Below, piece by piece: positions 1 to 8,475 of a stretch of 64,000 bases of DNA. The stretch comes from Niameybacter massiliensis (GTDB lineage Bacteria; Bacillota; Clostridia; Lachnospirales; Cellulosilyticaceae), in the NCBI RefSeq assembly GCF_001282685.1, contig NZ_LN875035.1, positions 1,443,572 to 1,507,571 on the forward strand. The letters run 5' to 3'. The notes below the pieces were generated by a model. The model was not told the DNA's origin, did no database searches, and saw nothing but the letters and a program-made list of their open reading frames with translations. Position 1 is the stretch's first letter; the number at the start of each line of letters is the position of its first letter. Both the position numbers and the translations under genes were made by a program.

Positions 1-648
1 TTCAATTGTTAAAAGTGTACCTGTTGCTACTTTTTGATTGGCTCTTGTTGCCCAATTGATAACTGCTGCTGGAGTAGATTCTGCTAATCCATTCTGCATT
101 AAGTTGGTACAAATTTTATTTAAATTACTAAGTCCCATTAAGAAAACAAGTGTTCCTTGCATACTCGCAAGTGCACTCCAGTTAATACGGTCTTTTGTCT
201 CATCTTTAAGATGTCCAGTAATAACATGGAAAGATGGTGTATAGTCACGATGAGTAATAGGAATACCTGCATAGCAAAGTCCACCAATAGCAGAAGTAAT
301 ACCTGGTACAACTTCAAAAGGAATATCTCTTTCTAATAAATATTCACCTTCTTCGCCGCCACGTCCAAATACATATGGGTCTCCCCCTTTAAGACGTGTT
401 ACCACTTTTCCTTCTTTTGCTTTTACAGCTAAGACTTCGTTGATTTCATCTTGAGTCATTGTATGATTGCTAGAAGCTTTCCCAACATAGATTAATTCTG
501 CATCTGGTCTTGCAAGCTTTAAGTACTCTGCATTTGCTAATCTATCATATACAAGTACTTCAGCTTCTTTAATACAATCCAATCCTTTTAAAGTTAACAG
601 TCTAAAGTCTCCTGGTCCTGCACCTACTAAATAAACTTTTCCACTCAT
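1..648 (-). CDS. cobA: Uroporphyrinogen-III C-methyltransferase (SUMT), 3' end outside window
   Basis: This is the first 216 codons of SUMT, which uses two S-adenosylmethionines to convert uroporphyrinogen III to precorrin-2, the branch point to siroheme and cobalamin. The family start VGAGPGD lies at residues 8-14, the SAM-site block KGGDPYVFGRGGEE at 87-100 and VVPGITSA near 113. The ATG at 648 overlaps the hemC stop as ATGA, so the two are translationally coupled. The gene runs off the window; in many Clostridia the protein continues into a HemD (uroporphyrinogen-III synthase) domain, which cannot be checked here. Proximity to asrABC suggests that siroheme supply is one of its jobs. Confidence 0.93.
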   Translation of the reverse strand, partial: MSGKVYLVGAGPGDFRLLTLKGLDCIKEAEVLVYDRLANAEYLKLARPDAELIYVGKASSNHTMTQDEINEVLAVKAKEGKVVTRLKGGDPYVFGRGGEEGEYLLERDIPFEVVPGITSAIGGLCYAGIPITHRDYTPSFHVITGHLKDETKDRINWSALASMQGTLVFLMGLSNLNKICTNLMQNGLAESTPAAVINWATRANQKVATGTLLTIE

Positions 649-1550
649 CTGTTTAGCTCCTCCATTACGCTGTCTGCTAATTTATACCCTATCTGTCTAG
701 CTACTTCAATACTATTGCATTCACTTGTTAATGCTTGTTTTACAAGTTTTGTTCCCTCTTCATCACCTAGTAAAGCTGTTAAATGAAGTCTTCCTGCTTC
801 AAGATTGGCATAAGCACCAATTGGTAAGTGGCAACTACCTTCTACACCCGCAAGGAAAGCACGCTCTGCCTCTATCTGTATTTGACTTTTCATATCTTCA
901 ATTGGACGAATTAAGTTATAAATACGTTCATCATTTTCGCGAATTTCTATAGCTAATGCTCCTTGTGCTGGTGCTGGTAAAACCACATCTACTGGTAAAT
1001 AATAGCCTATTTCATCTTCTCTTCCAATACGTCTAACACCCGCTGCCGCAAGTACAATACCATCTAAGTTTTCTGTTTCAATTTTGCTAATACGTGTATC
1101 AATATTTCCCCGAATCGGCTCAATTTGAAGATCTGGTCTAGCTTCTAAAAGTTGATATTTACGACGTTTACTTCCTGTTCCAATACGTGCACCATGAGGA
1201 AGTTCAGATAAATCATTAATAGGTTGTTTTAAGATAAGTACATCTCTTATATCTTCTCTAACAGGTGTATAAGTAAATTGTAAGCCTTTGCATACTTCGC
1301 TTGGCATATCTTTCATACTATGAATTGCTAAATCAATTTCTCCATCTAAAAGCTGTTGTTCAATCTCTTTTACAAAGAGTCCTTTATCTCCAATTTTATC
1401 TAAAGGTACATTTTGAATAAGGTCTCCTTTAGTTTTTATAATTTTTATTTCAAATTCTACTTCAGGATTACAAGCTTCTAGTTGACTAACTACCCATTTG
1501 GATTGTGTTAGTGCAAGCTTACTTCCTCTTGTCCCTACAACAACTTTCAT
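645..1550 (-). CDS. hemC: Porphobilinogen deaminase (hydroxymethylbilane synthase)
   Basis: The cytoplasmic enzyme polymerises four porphobilinogens to hydroxymethylbilane. It opens with the family N-terminus VVVGTRGSKLAL, carries the HSMKDMP block near residue 77 and the dipyrromethane cofactor cysteine in GSCHLPIGA near residue 240. Length (301 aa) is normal for the family. I place the start at the ATG at 1550, because GGTGA stands five bases upstream of it and the protein then begins MKVVVGTRG; an ATG four codons earlier has no spaced ribosome binding site. The stop overlaps cobA by four bases. It follows hemA, so the order is hemA-hemC-cobA. Confidence 0.96.
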   Translation of the reverse strand: MKVVVGTRGSKLALTQSKWVVSQLEACNPEVEFEIKIIKTKGDLIQNVPLDKIGDKGLFVKEIEQQLLDGEIDLAIHSMKDMPSEVCKGLQFTYTPVREDIRDVLILKQPINDLSELPHGARIGTGSKRRKYQLLEARPDLQIEPIRGNIDTRISKIETENLDGIVLAAAGVRRIGREDEIGYYLPVDVVLPAPAQGALAIEIRENDERIYNLIRPIEDMKSQIQIEAERAFLAGVEGSCHLPIGAYANLEAGRLHLTALLGDEEGTKLVKQALTSECNSIEVARQIGYKLADSVMEELNR

Positions 1551-1628
1551 CCTCGTCACCATCCTAATCTTTTGCTTAATTTCAATCTTTTGCTTCCTTT
1601 ATTCTATTATGCACTAAAGAACTTATAT

Positions 1629-2861
1629 TTAAAGGTCAAAAAGTTCCTGCAACATAGACATATAAGCTTCTTGTTTCGTTGTGTCATCCATTTCTTTTAA
1701 CGCTTTAACAGGTTCTCTGATTAAACGTTTTAAAGAGGCCATCATCATCTTATCAATAATTTTATGTTCTCTTGATGTAAGGTCCAGTTTGTTTTCTATA
1801 TAATGCATACTATCTCTATGAATTTCTTGGCATTTCTCATTGAGTGATTGTATCGTTGGATCAATTTTTGTCATCTTAAGCCATGTAATAAATTCTTCTA
1901 CATAGCTTCTAGTTATTTTTGCTGCTTCCTCTGCTAGTTCTTCGCGTTTAGCACTATTTTTATCTGATATATCTTGTAAGTCATCCACATCATAAAGACT
2001 TACATCTTCTAATGTAGCAACTTGACTCTCAACATCACGTGGCATTGCAATATCTAATATAGTAAGAGGTTTGTTTAAATGTGGCATTTGTTCTTTTAGC
2101 AATACAAGGTGTGGTGAAGCTGTTGAAGTAATTACTACATCTACCTCTTGTAATAACTCATAGCGTTTATCAAATCCTACTGGTATAGCCTTGTCTATCT
2201 CATCTGCTAAATCACTTGCTTTACAGAATGTACGATTAGCAATATAGATTACTTCTGGCTCTTCTAAAGCTAGATATTTTAAAGATAGTTTACTCATTTT
2301 CCCTGCACCTAGTACAAGTATCTTTTTATCTGCTAATGTTCCTAGCCTTTCTTTTAAAAACTTAATACCTATATAGCTAATAGATAGAGGATATTCTGAT
2401 ATTTTAAGTTCACTACGAATAAGTTTGCCACAAGTGATGGCTTCTCTAAATAGTTTATTGAGCACTTTTCCACTAGCACCTATCTCCATAGCAAAAGCAT
2501 GTGCATCTTTTACCTGTCCAAGTATTTGATCTTCTCCAATAACTATAGACTTTAGACCTGCTGCTACATCAAATAGATGCTTAATTGCTTCTTCTCCCGT
2601 TTCTATATAAAGGTAGCTTTTTGCTTCTTGTCCTAATATTGTATTTAATAACTCATGTACATCTTCTATTGCATTTTCAATGTTCTTTGCTGCAATATAA
2701 AGTTCACTACGATTGCACGTTGAAACAATGACAAGTTCCTTGCTTGACTTTTCTAAAAGTATATCTATAATTTCCATCTTTTTAGAATCTGTAAAGCTTA
2801 CTTTTTCCCTAACTTCGACTGGAGCCGTAACATGACTCAGTCCAATTACTGCAATATCCAT
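1629..2861 (-). CDS. hemA: Glutamyl-tRNA reductase
   Basis: This NADPH-dependent enzyme reduces glutamyl-tRNA(Glu) to glutamate-1-semialdehyde, the first step of tetrapyrrole synthesis by the C5 route. Visible marks are the N-terminal GLSHVTAPVEVRE, the catalytic cysteine C49 in STCNRSELY, the substrate loop GEDQILGQV near residue 113, the nucleotide-binding VLGAGKMS near residue 183 and a helical C-terminal dimerisation region. The length of 410 aa is typical. AGAGGTGG precedes the ATG. It is the first gene of the hem cluster; about 80 bases separate its stop from hemC. No hemB or hemL is in the window. Confidence 0.96.
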   Translation of the reverse strand: MDIAVIGLSHVTAPVEVREKVSFTDSKKMEIIDILLEKSSKELVIVSTCNRSELYIAAKNIENAIEDVHELLNTILGQEAKSYLYIETGEEAIKHLFDVAAGLKSIVIGEDQILGQVKDAHAFAMEIGASGKVLNKLFREAITCGKLIRSELKISEYPLSISYIGIKFLKERLGTLADKKILVLGAGKMSKLSLKYLALEEPEVIYIANRTFCKASDLADEIDKAIPVGFDKRYELLQEVDVVITSTASPHLVLLKEQMPHLNKPLTILDIAMPRDVESQVATLEDVSLYDVDDLQDISDKNSAKREELAEEAAKITRSYVEEFITWLKMTKIDPTIQSLNEKCQEIHRDSMHYIENKLDLTSREHKIIDKMMMASLKRLIREPVKALKEMDDTTKQEAYMSMLQELFDL

Positions 2862-2903
2862 TATCCACCTCTTAATTTAAGTCAATAAACTTTTGCATCC
2901 TTT

Positions 2904-2932
2904 ATTATACTATATTTATTACCAGTTAAAAA
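2904..2932 (-). promoter_or_regulatory. Possible hemA promoter
   Basis: A perfect TATAAT (complement of 2904-2909) lies 43 bases upstream of hemA. The hexamer 17 bases further up is TTTTTA, a weak -35. The position is right for the hem operon, but the -35 is poor, so this is tentative. Confidence 0.38.
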
Positions 2933-2970
2933 TACTACTAAACTCAAAATAATAATAATAATTATTACTT

Positions 2971-3019
2971 ACCTAATAAAAAAGCAGAGTATTATAGAAT
3001 GCCCCCTATAATACCCTGC
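2971..3019 (-). terminator. Rho-independent terminator after asrC
   Basis: Arms at 2984-2997 and 3006-3019 pair over 13 of 14 positions around an 8-base loop. On the minus strand the hairpin is followed by TTTTTTATTAGG. It lies about 60 bases after the asrC stop and separates the asr and hem operons. Confidence 0.85.
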
Positions 3020-3080
3020 CCATTTTATCTGATGTATATCAAATTAGTTTATCTTTTGTAAAGACTCTATAAACTAAATC

Positions 3081-4130
3081 TTAGTGGTGACCGTCTTGGC
3101 TACCAGGACCTGCTGAATTGTGTTTAGCAATTGGTTTAACGTTAATGTTAGCACGTTTTTCATCTTCATGCCAGTAAATACGTTCAGCAATTTGAGCTTC
3201 TGGATTAAGTTCAACACCTTCAAGAATAAGTTCTTTGAATTTGATGTATCCAGCTCTATCGATTAAGTGACCACCGTGAAGGTAAACTGGTTTGTAATCA
3301 AGTGCCCATGCAGAGAATTTTGGCCAGTTTCTGAAGATAGAAAGTACTACATCTTCTGTTACCCAGTTAGCAAACATTTTACCCATACGTGGATATTGTT
3401 TACCTGTACGACCACCAAGCATGATTCTATAGAATTTTTGAGGATCACGTGTCCATGCGCTTGTTGGACAAGCGATTACACACTCACCACAACCTACACA
3501 ACAACATGTATCTTTTTCGATTTTACCATTTACTAATGAAAGTACGCGAGTAGCATGGTGTGAACAAGCTTCAACACATGCGCCACATCCGATACAACGA
3601 TCTCTATCGTAGTTCATTTTAGCAATACCGATTACACCGAAGTCATTGAAGTGACCTTTACCACAGTCATTTGGACAACCTGAAACAGCTGTTTTAATGT
3701 GGTAGTGACTTGGGAATACTTCTTTTTCGATTTTTTTAGCTAATTCATGTGTATTGATATTAGCTTTAATACAATGTGTGTTACCGATACAAGCCATGAT
3801 GTTACGTGCACCAATTGTTGGGTAACCTTTACCACATGTTTCCATTTCAGCGTCACATTCAACAACTTCTACTTCTTTGATGTATTCGTTGATGTATTCG
3901 TTAACTTCTGGAATGCTTGGATATTTAATACCTGGGATATTAAGTGTATGTCTCATACCTACGTGGAATGTGCCATCACCCCAAGTTTGTGCTATATGTT
4001 GTACAGCTTGTAAATGTTTCGCATCGATAATAGAACCTGGAACACGTAATTGTAACATGAATTCTCCAGCTATTTTAGATTGACGGAAACAGTTAATTCT
4101 GGTTGCTTTTACATCAATATCGTGATTCAT
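3081..4130 (-). CDS. asrC: Anaerobic sulfite reductase subunit C (siroheme/Fe-S catalytic subunit)
   Basis: This is the catalytic subunit that reduces sulfite to sulfide with six electrons passed on by AsrA and AsrB. An N-terminal ferredoxin-like half domain (about 1-70) is followed by the siroheme-4Fe4S ligand pairs C114/C120 (CIGNTHC) and C152/C156 (CPNDC). Two ferredoxin-type clusters follow, at C179-C189 (CIGCGACVEAC) and C211-C221 (CVGCGECVIAC). The 349 aa length and this domain order match AsrC rather than assimilatory CysI. The start has AGGAGG spaced correctly. The C-terminus is rich in Asp, Gly and His. It is the last gene of asrABC and ends at a strong terminator. Confidence 0.95.
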   Translation of the reverse strand: MNHDIDVKATRINCFRQSKIAGEFMLQLRVPGSIIDAKHLQAVQHIAQTWGDGTFHVGMRHTLNIPGIKYPSIPEVNEYINEYIKEVEVVECDAEMETCGKGYPTIGARNIMACIGNTHCIKANINTHELAKKIEKEVFPSHYHIKTAVSGCPNDCGKGHFNDFGVIGIAKMNYDRDRCIGCGACVEACSHHATRVLSLVNGKIEKDTCCCVGCGECVIACPTSAWTRDPQKFYRIMLGGRTGKQYPRMGKMFANWVTEDVVLSIFRNWPKFSAWALDYKPVYLHGGHLIDRAGYIKFKELILEGVELNPEAQIAERIYWHEDEKRANINVKPIAKHNSAGPGSQDGHH

Positions 4131-4141
4131 TGTGTGGCCTC

Positions 4142-4936
4142 CTAGTCAATTAATTGTTTTGCTACAGTGTAGTTGAATACTGGTCCTTCAAGACATACGT
4201 ATGTCTCATCGATACGGCAGTGTCCACATTTACCGATTGCACATGACATTTTTCTTTCAAATGAAACCCAGATTTTTTCTTCTGGAATACCTTGTTTTAC
4301 ACATTCAAGACCTGCAAAATGCATCATGATTGGTGGTCCAACGATTACTACTTCATAGTTATCACCAAAATCTTTGAATGGGATTTCTTCGATGAATTTA
4401 GTTACAAGACCTGTTCTAAATCCTTCTTTTTCATCTCTATCTAATGTGAAGATAGTATTGAATTTTTCTTCCCAAACTTTAAGTGTATCTTTGAAAAGGA
4501 TACCGTTTTCATCTTTGAAACCTGCAATGATGTTTACGCTTTGTGCGAAACCTTCTTCATTTGCAAATTTGTTGATCATACTTTTAACTGGAGCAACACC
4601 TGTACCACCAGCGATGATTACAACGTTTTTACCTTTGAATTGATCTACTGGCCAACCTTTACCGTATGCACCACGAACGAATAAAGTATCACCTGCTTCA
4701 AGTTTGAATACTTCGTCAGTTACTTTACCAACTGCACGGATTGTGAAATCCATCCAGCCATCGCCGTAATCACTTACAGAGATTGGACATTCACCAATTT
4801 TAGGAAGTGATAATTGACAGAATTGACCATGTTCAACTTTAAGGTCACCTGTTGCAACTTTAATTGTGAATTCTGTTTCTGTTTCTTGTTTGAACTCAAG
4901 AATTTGACAAGCTACTGGCATTAATTCATTATGCAT
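4142..4936 (-). CDS. asrB: Anaerobic sulfite reductase subunit B (FAD/NAD(P)H-binding electron transfer)
   Basis: AsrB belongs to the ferredoxin-NAD(P)+ reductase superfamily (like PyrK) and moves electrons from NAD(P)H toward AsrA and AsrC. An N-terminal FAD-binding barrel carries the FAD loop near VRGAYGKGWP. A nucleotide-binding fold with IIAGGTGVAP follows near residue 110. The C-terminus has a PyrK-like 2Fe-2S cysteine set, CAIGKCGHC plus a later VCLEGP. I start it at the ATG at 4936, eight bases after GGAGG; an ATG at 4945 abuts that motif and is too close. It overlaps the asrA stop by 8 bases and asrC follows after 11 bases. Confidence 0.94.
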   Translation of the reverse strand: MHNELMPVACQILEFKQETETEFTIKVATGDLKVEHGQFCQLSLPKIGECPISVSDYGDGWMDFTIRAVGKVTDEVFKLEAGDTLFVRGAYGKGWPVDQFKGKNVVIIAGGTGVAPVKSMINKFANEEGFAQSVNIIAGFKDENGILFKDTLKVWEEKFNTIFTLDRDEKEGFRTGLVTKFIEEIPFKDFGDNYEVVIVGPPIMMHFAGLECVKQGIPEEKIWVSFERKMSCAIGKCGHCRIDETYVCLEGPVFNYTVAKQLID

Positions 4937-5963
4937 TGCATTCACCTCCGCAGATTTCTTTTACAGCTTTGTTTACTTTTTCGATTGTCGCTGAGAATGA
5001 GATGAACTCTGGACATCTTTCAGTACATCTACCACAACCTACACACATATGGCCTTCGCCAAATTTTTCGTTGTAATCATGGATTTTGTGAAGTGTTTTA
5101 TATCTGTAACGAGCAGCAGTTGTTTTTCTAAAGTCATGACCACCAGCCATTTCGTCAAATCCTGCAACTTGACAAGATGCAGCAGTTCTTCTTCTTTCAC
5201 CTACTGAACCATTTTCATTGTAAGCAATATCTGTTGTTGTGAAACATGTACATGTGCTACAAGCAATTGTACAGCTTCCGCAACTGATACAACGTTTGTT
5301 GAATTCATTCCACATTTCATGTTCTTTAAGTTTGTTAAGAACTTCTTTGTTTGGAATTGTTGGGATTGTAACTTTTGTTTGGTTTTCTTCGATGAATTTA
5401 ACTGTGTATTCAGCTTCTTCTTTACCTTCAAAGTAAGGAGCGAATTTTTCATCTTTAACGCTAATAAGAACTTGTCCGTCTTCGAAGCGAGCAGCTAAGC
5501 CATAGTTATCTGTTTTGTTTGTTCCCATTGAACAGCAGAAACATGTATCTTCACTTGAAGAACATTCCATCATTACGTAGTTTACTTTATCTCTCATACG
5601 TTTGTAGAAAGTATCTTCAAAACCGTTTTCTAAGAAAATTTTATCTTGGTTCATTTGTGCATTAATATCACAAGGTCTAGCAAAGATTAAAACTTTTTTA
5701 TCGTGAACTTTAGCTTCACGGTATTCATCTTCTGTGAAGTAGAATAAAGTTTGAGTGATTGGTGAAACCACATCTTTTGCTGGATAGTCAGATTTTTCGT
5801 CAAATACGATTTCTTCTACATTTTTGATCTCAGCGTAACGGATAATATCTGTATCTGAGTAACGTCCTGCTTTTGGAAATCTTTTTGGTGCATAAATTTT
5901 GTACTCTTTTCTTAATTCGTTAAAGAGACTGTTAACTGTTTCAAAGCTTAATTTATAGCCCAT
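4929..5963 (-). CDS. asrA: Anaerobic sulfite reductase subunit A (ferredoxin-like electron transfer)
   Basis: AsrA passes electrons to the siroheme subunit. The C-terminal third has two 4Fe-4S ferredoxin motifs, CISCGSCTIAC and CVGCGRCTERC. A separate cysteine cluster, CFCCSMG, lies near residue 148 and probably adds a further Fe-S site. I chose the ATG at 5963 (protein MGYKLSFETV, 344 aa) because GGAGGA stands about eight bases upstream; an ATG at 5984 is preceded only by a G run. It is the first gene of asrABC. Its promoter region holds several dyads, and a CysL-like LysR gene lies directly upstream on the same strand. Confidence 0.94.
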   Translation of the reverse strand: MGYKLSFETVNSLFNELRKEYKIYAPKRFPKAGRYSDTDIIRYAEIKNVEEIVFDEKSDYPAKDVVSPITQTLFYFTEDEYREAKVHDKKVLIFARPCDINAQMNQDKIFLENGFEDTFYKRMRDKVNYVMMECSSSEDTCFCCSMGTNKTDNYGLAARFEDGQVLISVKDEKFAPYFEGKEEAEYTVKFIEENQTKVTIPTIPNKEVLNKLKEHEMWNEFNKRCISCGSCTIACSTCTCFTTTDIAYNENGSVGERRRTAASCQVAGFDEMAGGHDFRKTTAARYRYKTLHKIHDYNEKFGEGHMCVGCGRCTERCPEFISFSATIEKVNKAVKEICGGECNA

Positions 5964-6023
5964 CTTCTTGTCCTCCATTCGCATATTCCCCCCGTTACAT
6001 TTTTAACGGAGTGCTGTATCTCT

Positions 6024-6061
6024 ATTATATGCCTATTTACCCCCCCTGCCTATAGCTATAG
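6024..6061 (-). promoter_or_regulatory. Putative asrA promoter with palindrome at -35
   Basis: A perfect TATAAT (complement of 6024-6029) is paired with TAGGCA at -35 (6047-6052, spacing 17), a poor match to TTGACA. The perfect palindrome CTATAGCTATAG (6050-6061) touches this weak -35, and a seven-G run lies in the spacer. A good -10 with a bad -35 next to a dyad is the pattern of an activator-dependent promoter. Confidence 0.5.
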
Positions 6062-6089
6062 ACAACTTTACAATTTAACATTTCAATGC

Positions 6090-6114
6090 TAACCATTATG
6101 TTTTGTAATGGTTA
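6090..6114. promoter_or_regulatory. Inverted repeat, candidate LysR operator for asrABC
   Basis: TAACCATTA (6090-6098) and TAATGGTTA (6106-6114) are perfect 9-base inverted arms with a 7-base spacer, about 60 bases upstream of the proposed asrA -10. Another perfect palindrome, TAACATATGTTA, sits at 6149-6160. The placement suits the recognition and activation sites of a LysR-type regulator. Binding is inferred. Confidence 0.5.
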
Positions 6115-6160
6115 TTTATAGGTTTACATATTGACTTTGATATTTTTCTAACATATGTTA

Positions 6161-6213
6161 ATAAAAAAAGATAGACTCTTATATAACTCACTGACGTTAT
6201 ACAAAAGTCTATC
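6161..6213 (-). terminator. Rho-independent terminator after the LysR gene
   Basis: Arms 6170-6187 and 6196-6213 pair over 16 of 18 positions around an 8-base loop, followed on the minus strand by TTTTTTTATT. It insulates asrABC from readthrough of the regulator gene. Confidence 0.88.
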
Positions 6214-6215
6214 CT

Positions 6216-7097
6216 TTATCGTTTATATTCCTTAAGTATTCTGATAAATGCTTCAACATCTTCATCAAGTACTTTGTCTTTAGGTAAAATATATGAATAG
6301 TTACGTTTAGGCTCTATTTCAAGAGGTAAGATTGTAAGTTCTTTGTCAAAGGCTGCATGGCTAACCACGCATTCCGATATAATAGTAATGCCTAAATCAT
6401 TCTTAACTGCTTCCTTTACTGCATAGTTACTATTGAATACAATTACATTTCTTGGTGTAATATGATGCATCTTCAAAAAGAGATTTAAGTACTCTTGAGT
6501 ACCAGAGCCCTCTTCCCTACTAATCCAAACTTGATCATTTAAATCTGATAAGTTAACAGGACTTTCAACCAGCTTTGATTGATTACTTACGGCAATAACC
6601 ATTTTATCCTCATAAAAGTAATCTCTTATAAAGTCATAATACGGATCTATACCCTCTATTAATCCTATTTGTATTTCTCCCTCATTCATCATATCGCAAA
6701 TATGAGCAGTATTTTCGATTAAGATTTCTAATTGTACATGAGGGTATGCCTCTGAGAAGGCACCAATAAGAGGTGGTAAATAATAATCACCTATGGTCTT
6801 ACTTGCACCTACTACTATTTTCTTCTTAGCATGATGACTAAGTTTAAATATATCTTCCTTTAAGCAATCTATACCTGCTATTAAATCTTGGCCTCTCTCA
6901 TATAAAAGCTGACCTTCTTTTGTTATCAAAACTTCTTTACTCTTACTTGATCGTTTTATGAGGGTAGTATCAAAGTAATTCTCAAGTCTTTTAATATGCA
7001 AACTTACAGTAGGTTGTGATAAGTTTACTTTTTTTGCTGCCTTTGTAAAGTTACGATCCTTCACTACTTGTATAAAAGTCTTAAGTTCTTCTAACAT
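6216..7097 (-). CDS. LysR-type regulator, CysL-like, probably controls asrABC
   Basis: An N-terminal winged helix-turn-helix (residues 1-60; FTKAAKKVNLSQPTVSLHIK) is joined to a two-lobed periplasmic-binding-like effector domain (about 90-290). The length of 293 aa is standard for LysR regulators. The effector domain (KIVVGASKTIGDYYLPP) resembles the CysL/CbbR-type subgroup; Bacillus CysL activates sulfite reductase genes. It sits directly upstream of asrABC on the same strand, with its own terminator. AT-rich partial dyads near 7130-7155 upstream of its ATG may be autoregulatory sites. The link to sulfite is inferred from context. Confidence 0.88.
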   Translation of the reverse strand: MLEELKTFIQVVKDRNFTKAAKKVNLSQPTVSLHIKRLENYFDTTLIKRSSKSKEVLITKEGQLLYERGQDLIAGIDCLKEDIFKLSHHAKKKIVVGASKTIGDYYLPPLIGAFSEAYPHVQLEILIENTAHICDMMNEGEIQIGLIEGIDPYYDFIRDYFYEDKMVIAVSNQSKLVESPVNLSDLNDQVWISREEGSGTQEYLNLFLKMHHITPRNVIVFNSNYAVKEAVKNDLGITIISECVVSHAAFDKELTILPLEIEPKRNYSYILPKDKVLDEDVEAFIRILKEYKR

Positions 7098-7414
7098 TTT
7101 TCTCCCTCCTTTTCAAGTCTATAATTTCATATAGTGTATAGGTTATAGTATATCACGTTTTTCGGGATATTTCTACACTATCCTTTCCTATTAAATGTTT
7201 CAAAACATATAATAAAAGAGTGGATCAGAACCGTATTCTGCCTCCACTCTTTTTGAGTACTCAATATCTTTTTGTTTTATAGGATTAAGAAATGAAGTAC
7301 AGCACTATTGTCTTACTTCAATCTTAATCCTAAGTGAAATGGAAATATCATATAATTGATATAACTTTATTATACTATAGTTTTAAAAAATTTCCACCCA
7401 TAATTTAATATTTG
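7098..7414. other. 317-base intergenic region with two hairpins
   Basis: No gene is seen. The stretch holds the LysR upstream region (GGAGGGAG ribosome binding site at about 7103-7110, a possible TATACT -10 near 7149), a terminator at 7211-7254 and a second long hairpin at 7281-7331. The second hairpin has 10-base outer arms (7281-7290 / 7322-7331) and 6-base inner arms (7294-7299 / 7314-7319) but no clear U tract. Confidence 0.6.
7211..7254 (-). terminator. Terminator downstream of mutY, possibly bidirectional
   Basis: AAAAGAGTGGA and its complement TCCACTCTTTT frame an inner CAGAA/TTCTG pairing. T-rich sequence follows on both strands. It ends mutY transcription before the LysR promoter. 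Confidence 0.75.
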
Positions 7415-8431
7415 TTACAACTTTCTTAAAATCTTTGTAAAAGCCGTTGCTACAGGATACTCCTTAATTTGACCTTTAGGCACAAACTCACCAATATTTT
7501 GTAAAATTCGATTTATTATTTCCTGTACTTTTTCATTATACTCTATAACAATAGGGCTCATCATCCAAACTCTATGAGTAAACACATGCTTCACTTGATC
7601 TAATACTTCAAATTTAATCCCCATCTTTTGAACAACTTCCCATTGTTCTAGTGTAATAAGAGGTACTCCCCATAGTGATGCCAGGAGTCCTTCATCTTTT
7701 CTTTTTTCTAGATAAATACTATCTTCTTTTTTAATAACAAGCGCTTTATAAAATTCTGGCTCTGCTTTTGTTTTACTTGATTTAACAGGATATTCTGTTT
7801 GTGCACCTTCATGACAAGCCATACATAATGTTTGCATTGGACATATATTACACTTAGGATTTTTCGGTGTACAAATAAGAGCACCTAATTCCATTAATGC
7901 CTGGTTAAAGTTCCTTGCGTCTTCAGGCATCAGCGACATCACTTTTGCTTCAAAAATCTTACGTGTCTTAGCTACAGCAATATCATCATCTATTAAAAAT
8001 TGACGTGATAAAACACGCATTACATTGCCATCTACAGCTGGGTAAGGCAAGTTAAAAGCAATACTTAAAACTGCTCCCATAGTATAAGGTCCTATTCCTG
8101 ATATATCTTTTACCAATCTAGCTTCCATTGGAAACACACCATCATACTGCTCAGCTACAACTTTTGCACCTTTATGTAAGTTGTCTGCTCGCCTGTAGTA
8201 ACCTAATCCTTGCCAATAAGTATAGACTTCTTCTTTGTCGGCACTAGCCAAATCCTTTACCGTTGGAAAACGCTCCATAAACCTTTCGTAATAAGGCCTT
8301 ACTGTATCCACTTGAGTTTGTTGAAGCATCACTTCTGAAACCCAAATACTATAAGCATCTCTTCTTTCTCTCCAAGGCATTTGTCTTTTATTTTTGTCAA
8401 ACCATTCTAGTAAATATTGTTGATAGCTCAC
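7415..8431 (-). CDS. mutY: A/G-specific adenine DNA glycosylase
   Basis: MutY removes adenine mispaired with 8-oxoguanine, the first step of that base-excision repair. The translation shows the catalytic Glu region VMLQQTQVDTV near residue 35, the helix-hairpin-helix with DISGIGPYTMGAV, the catalytic Asp in YPAVDGNVMRV and the 4Fe-4S loop C-X6-C-X2-C-X5-C (CTPKNPKCNICPMQTLC). A C-terminal NUDIX-like recognition domain completes the 338 aa, the usual length. The start codon is GTG with AAAGGAAAG upstream. The gene looks like a single unit. Confidence 0.96.
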   Translation of the reverse strand: MSYQQYLLEWFDKNKRQMPWRERRDAYSIWVSEVMLQQTQVDTVRPYYERFMERFPTVKDLASADKEEVYTYWQGLGYYRRADNLHKGAKVVAEQYDGVFPMEARLVKDISGIGPYTMGAVLSIAFNLPYPAVDGNVMRVLSRQFLIDDDIAVAKTRKIFEAKVMSLMPEDARNFNQALMELGALICTPKNPKCNICPMQTLCMACHEGAQTEYPVKSSKTKAEPEFYKALVIKKEDSIYLEKRKDEGLLASLWGVPLITLEQWEVVQKMGIKFEVLDQVKHVFTHRVWMMSPIVIEYNEKVQEIINRILQNIGEFVPKGQIKEYPVATAFTKILRKL

Positions 8432-8475
8432 GTGTCTTTCCTTTCTTGTTCTTCTCTATTGGTCTTTTTTATATT

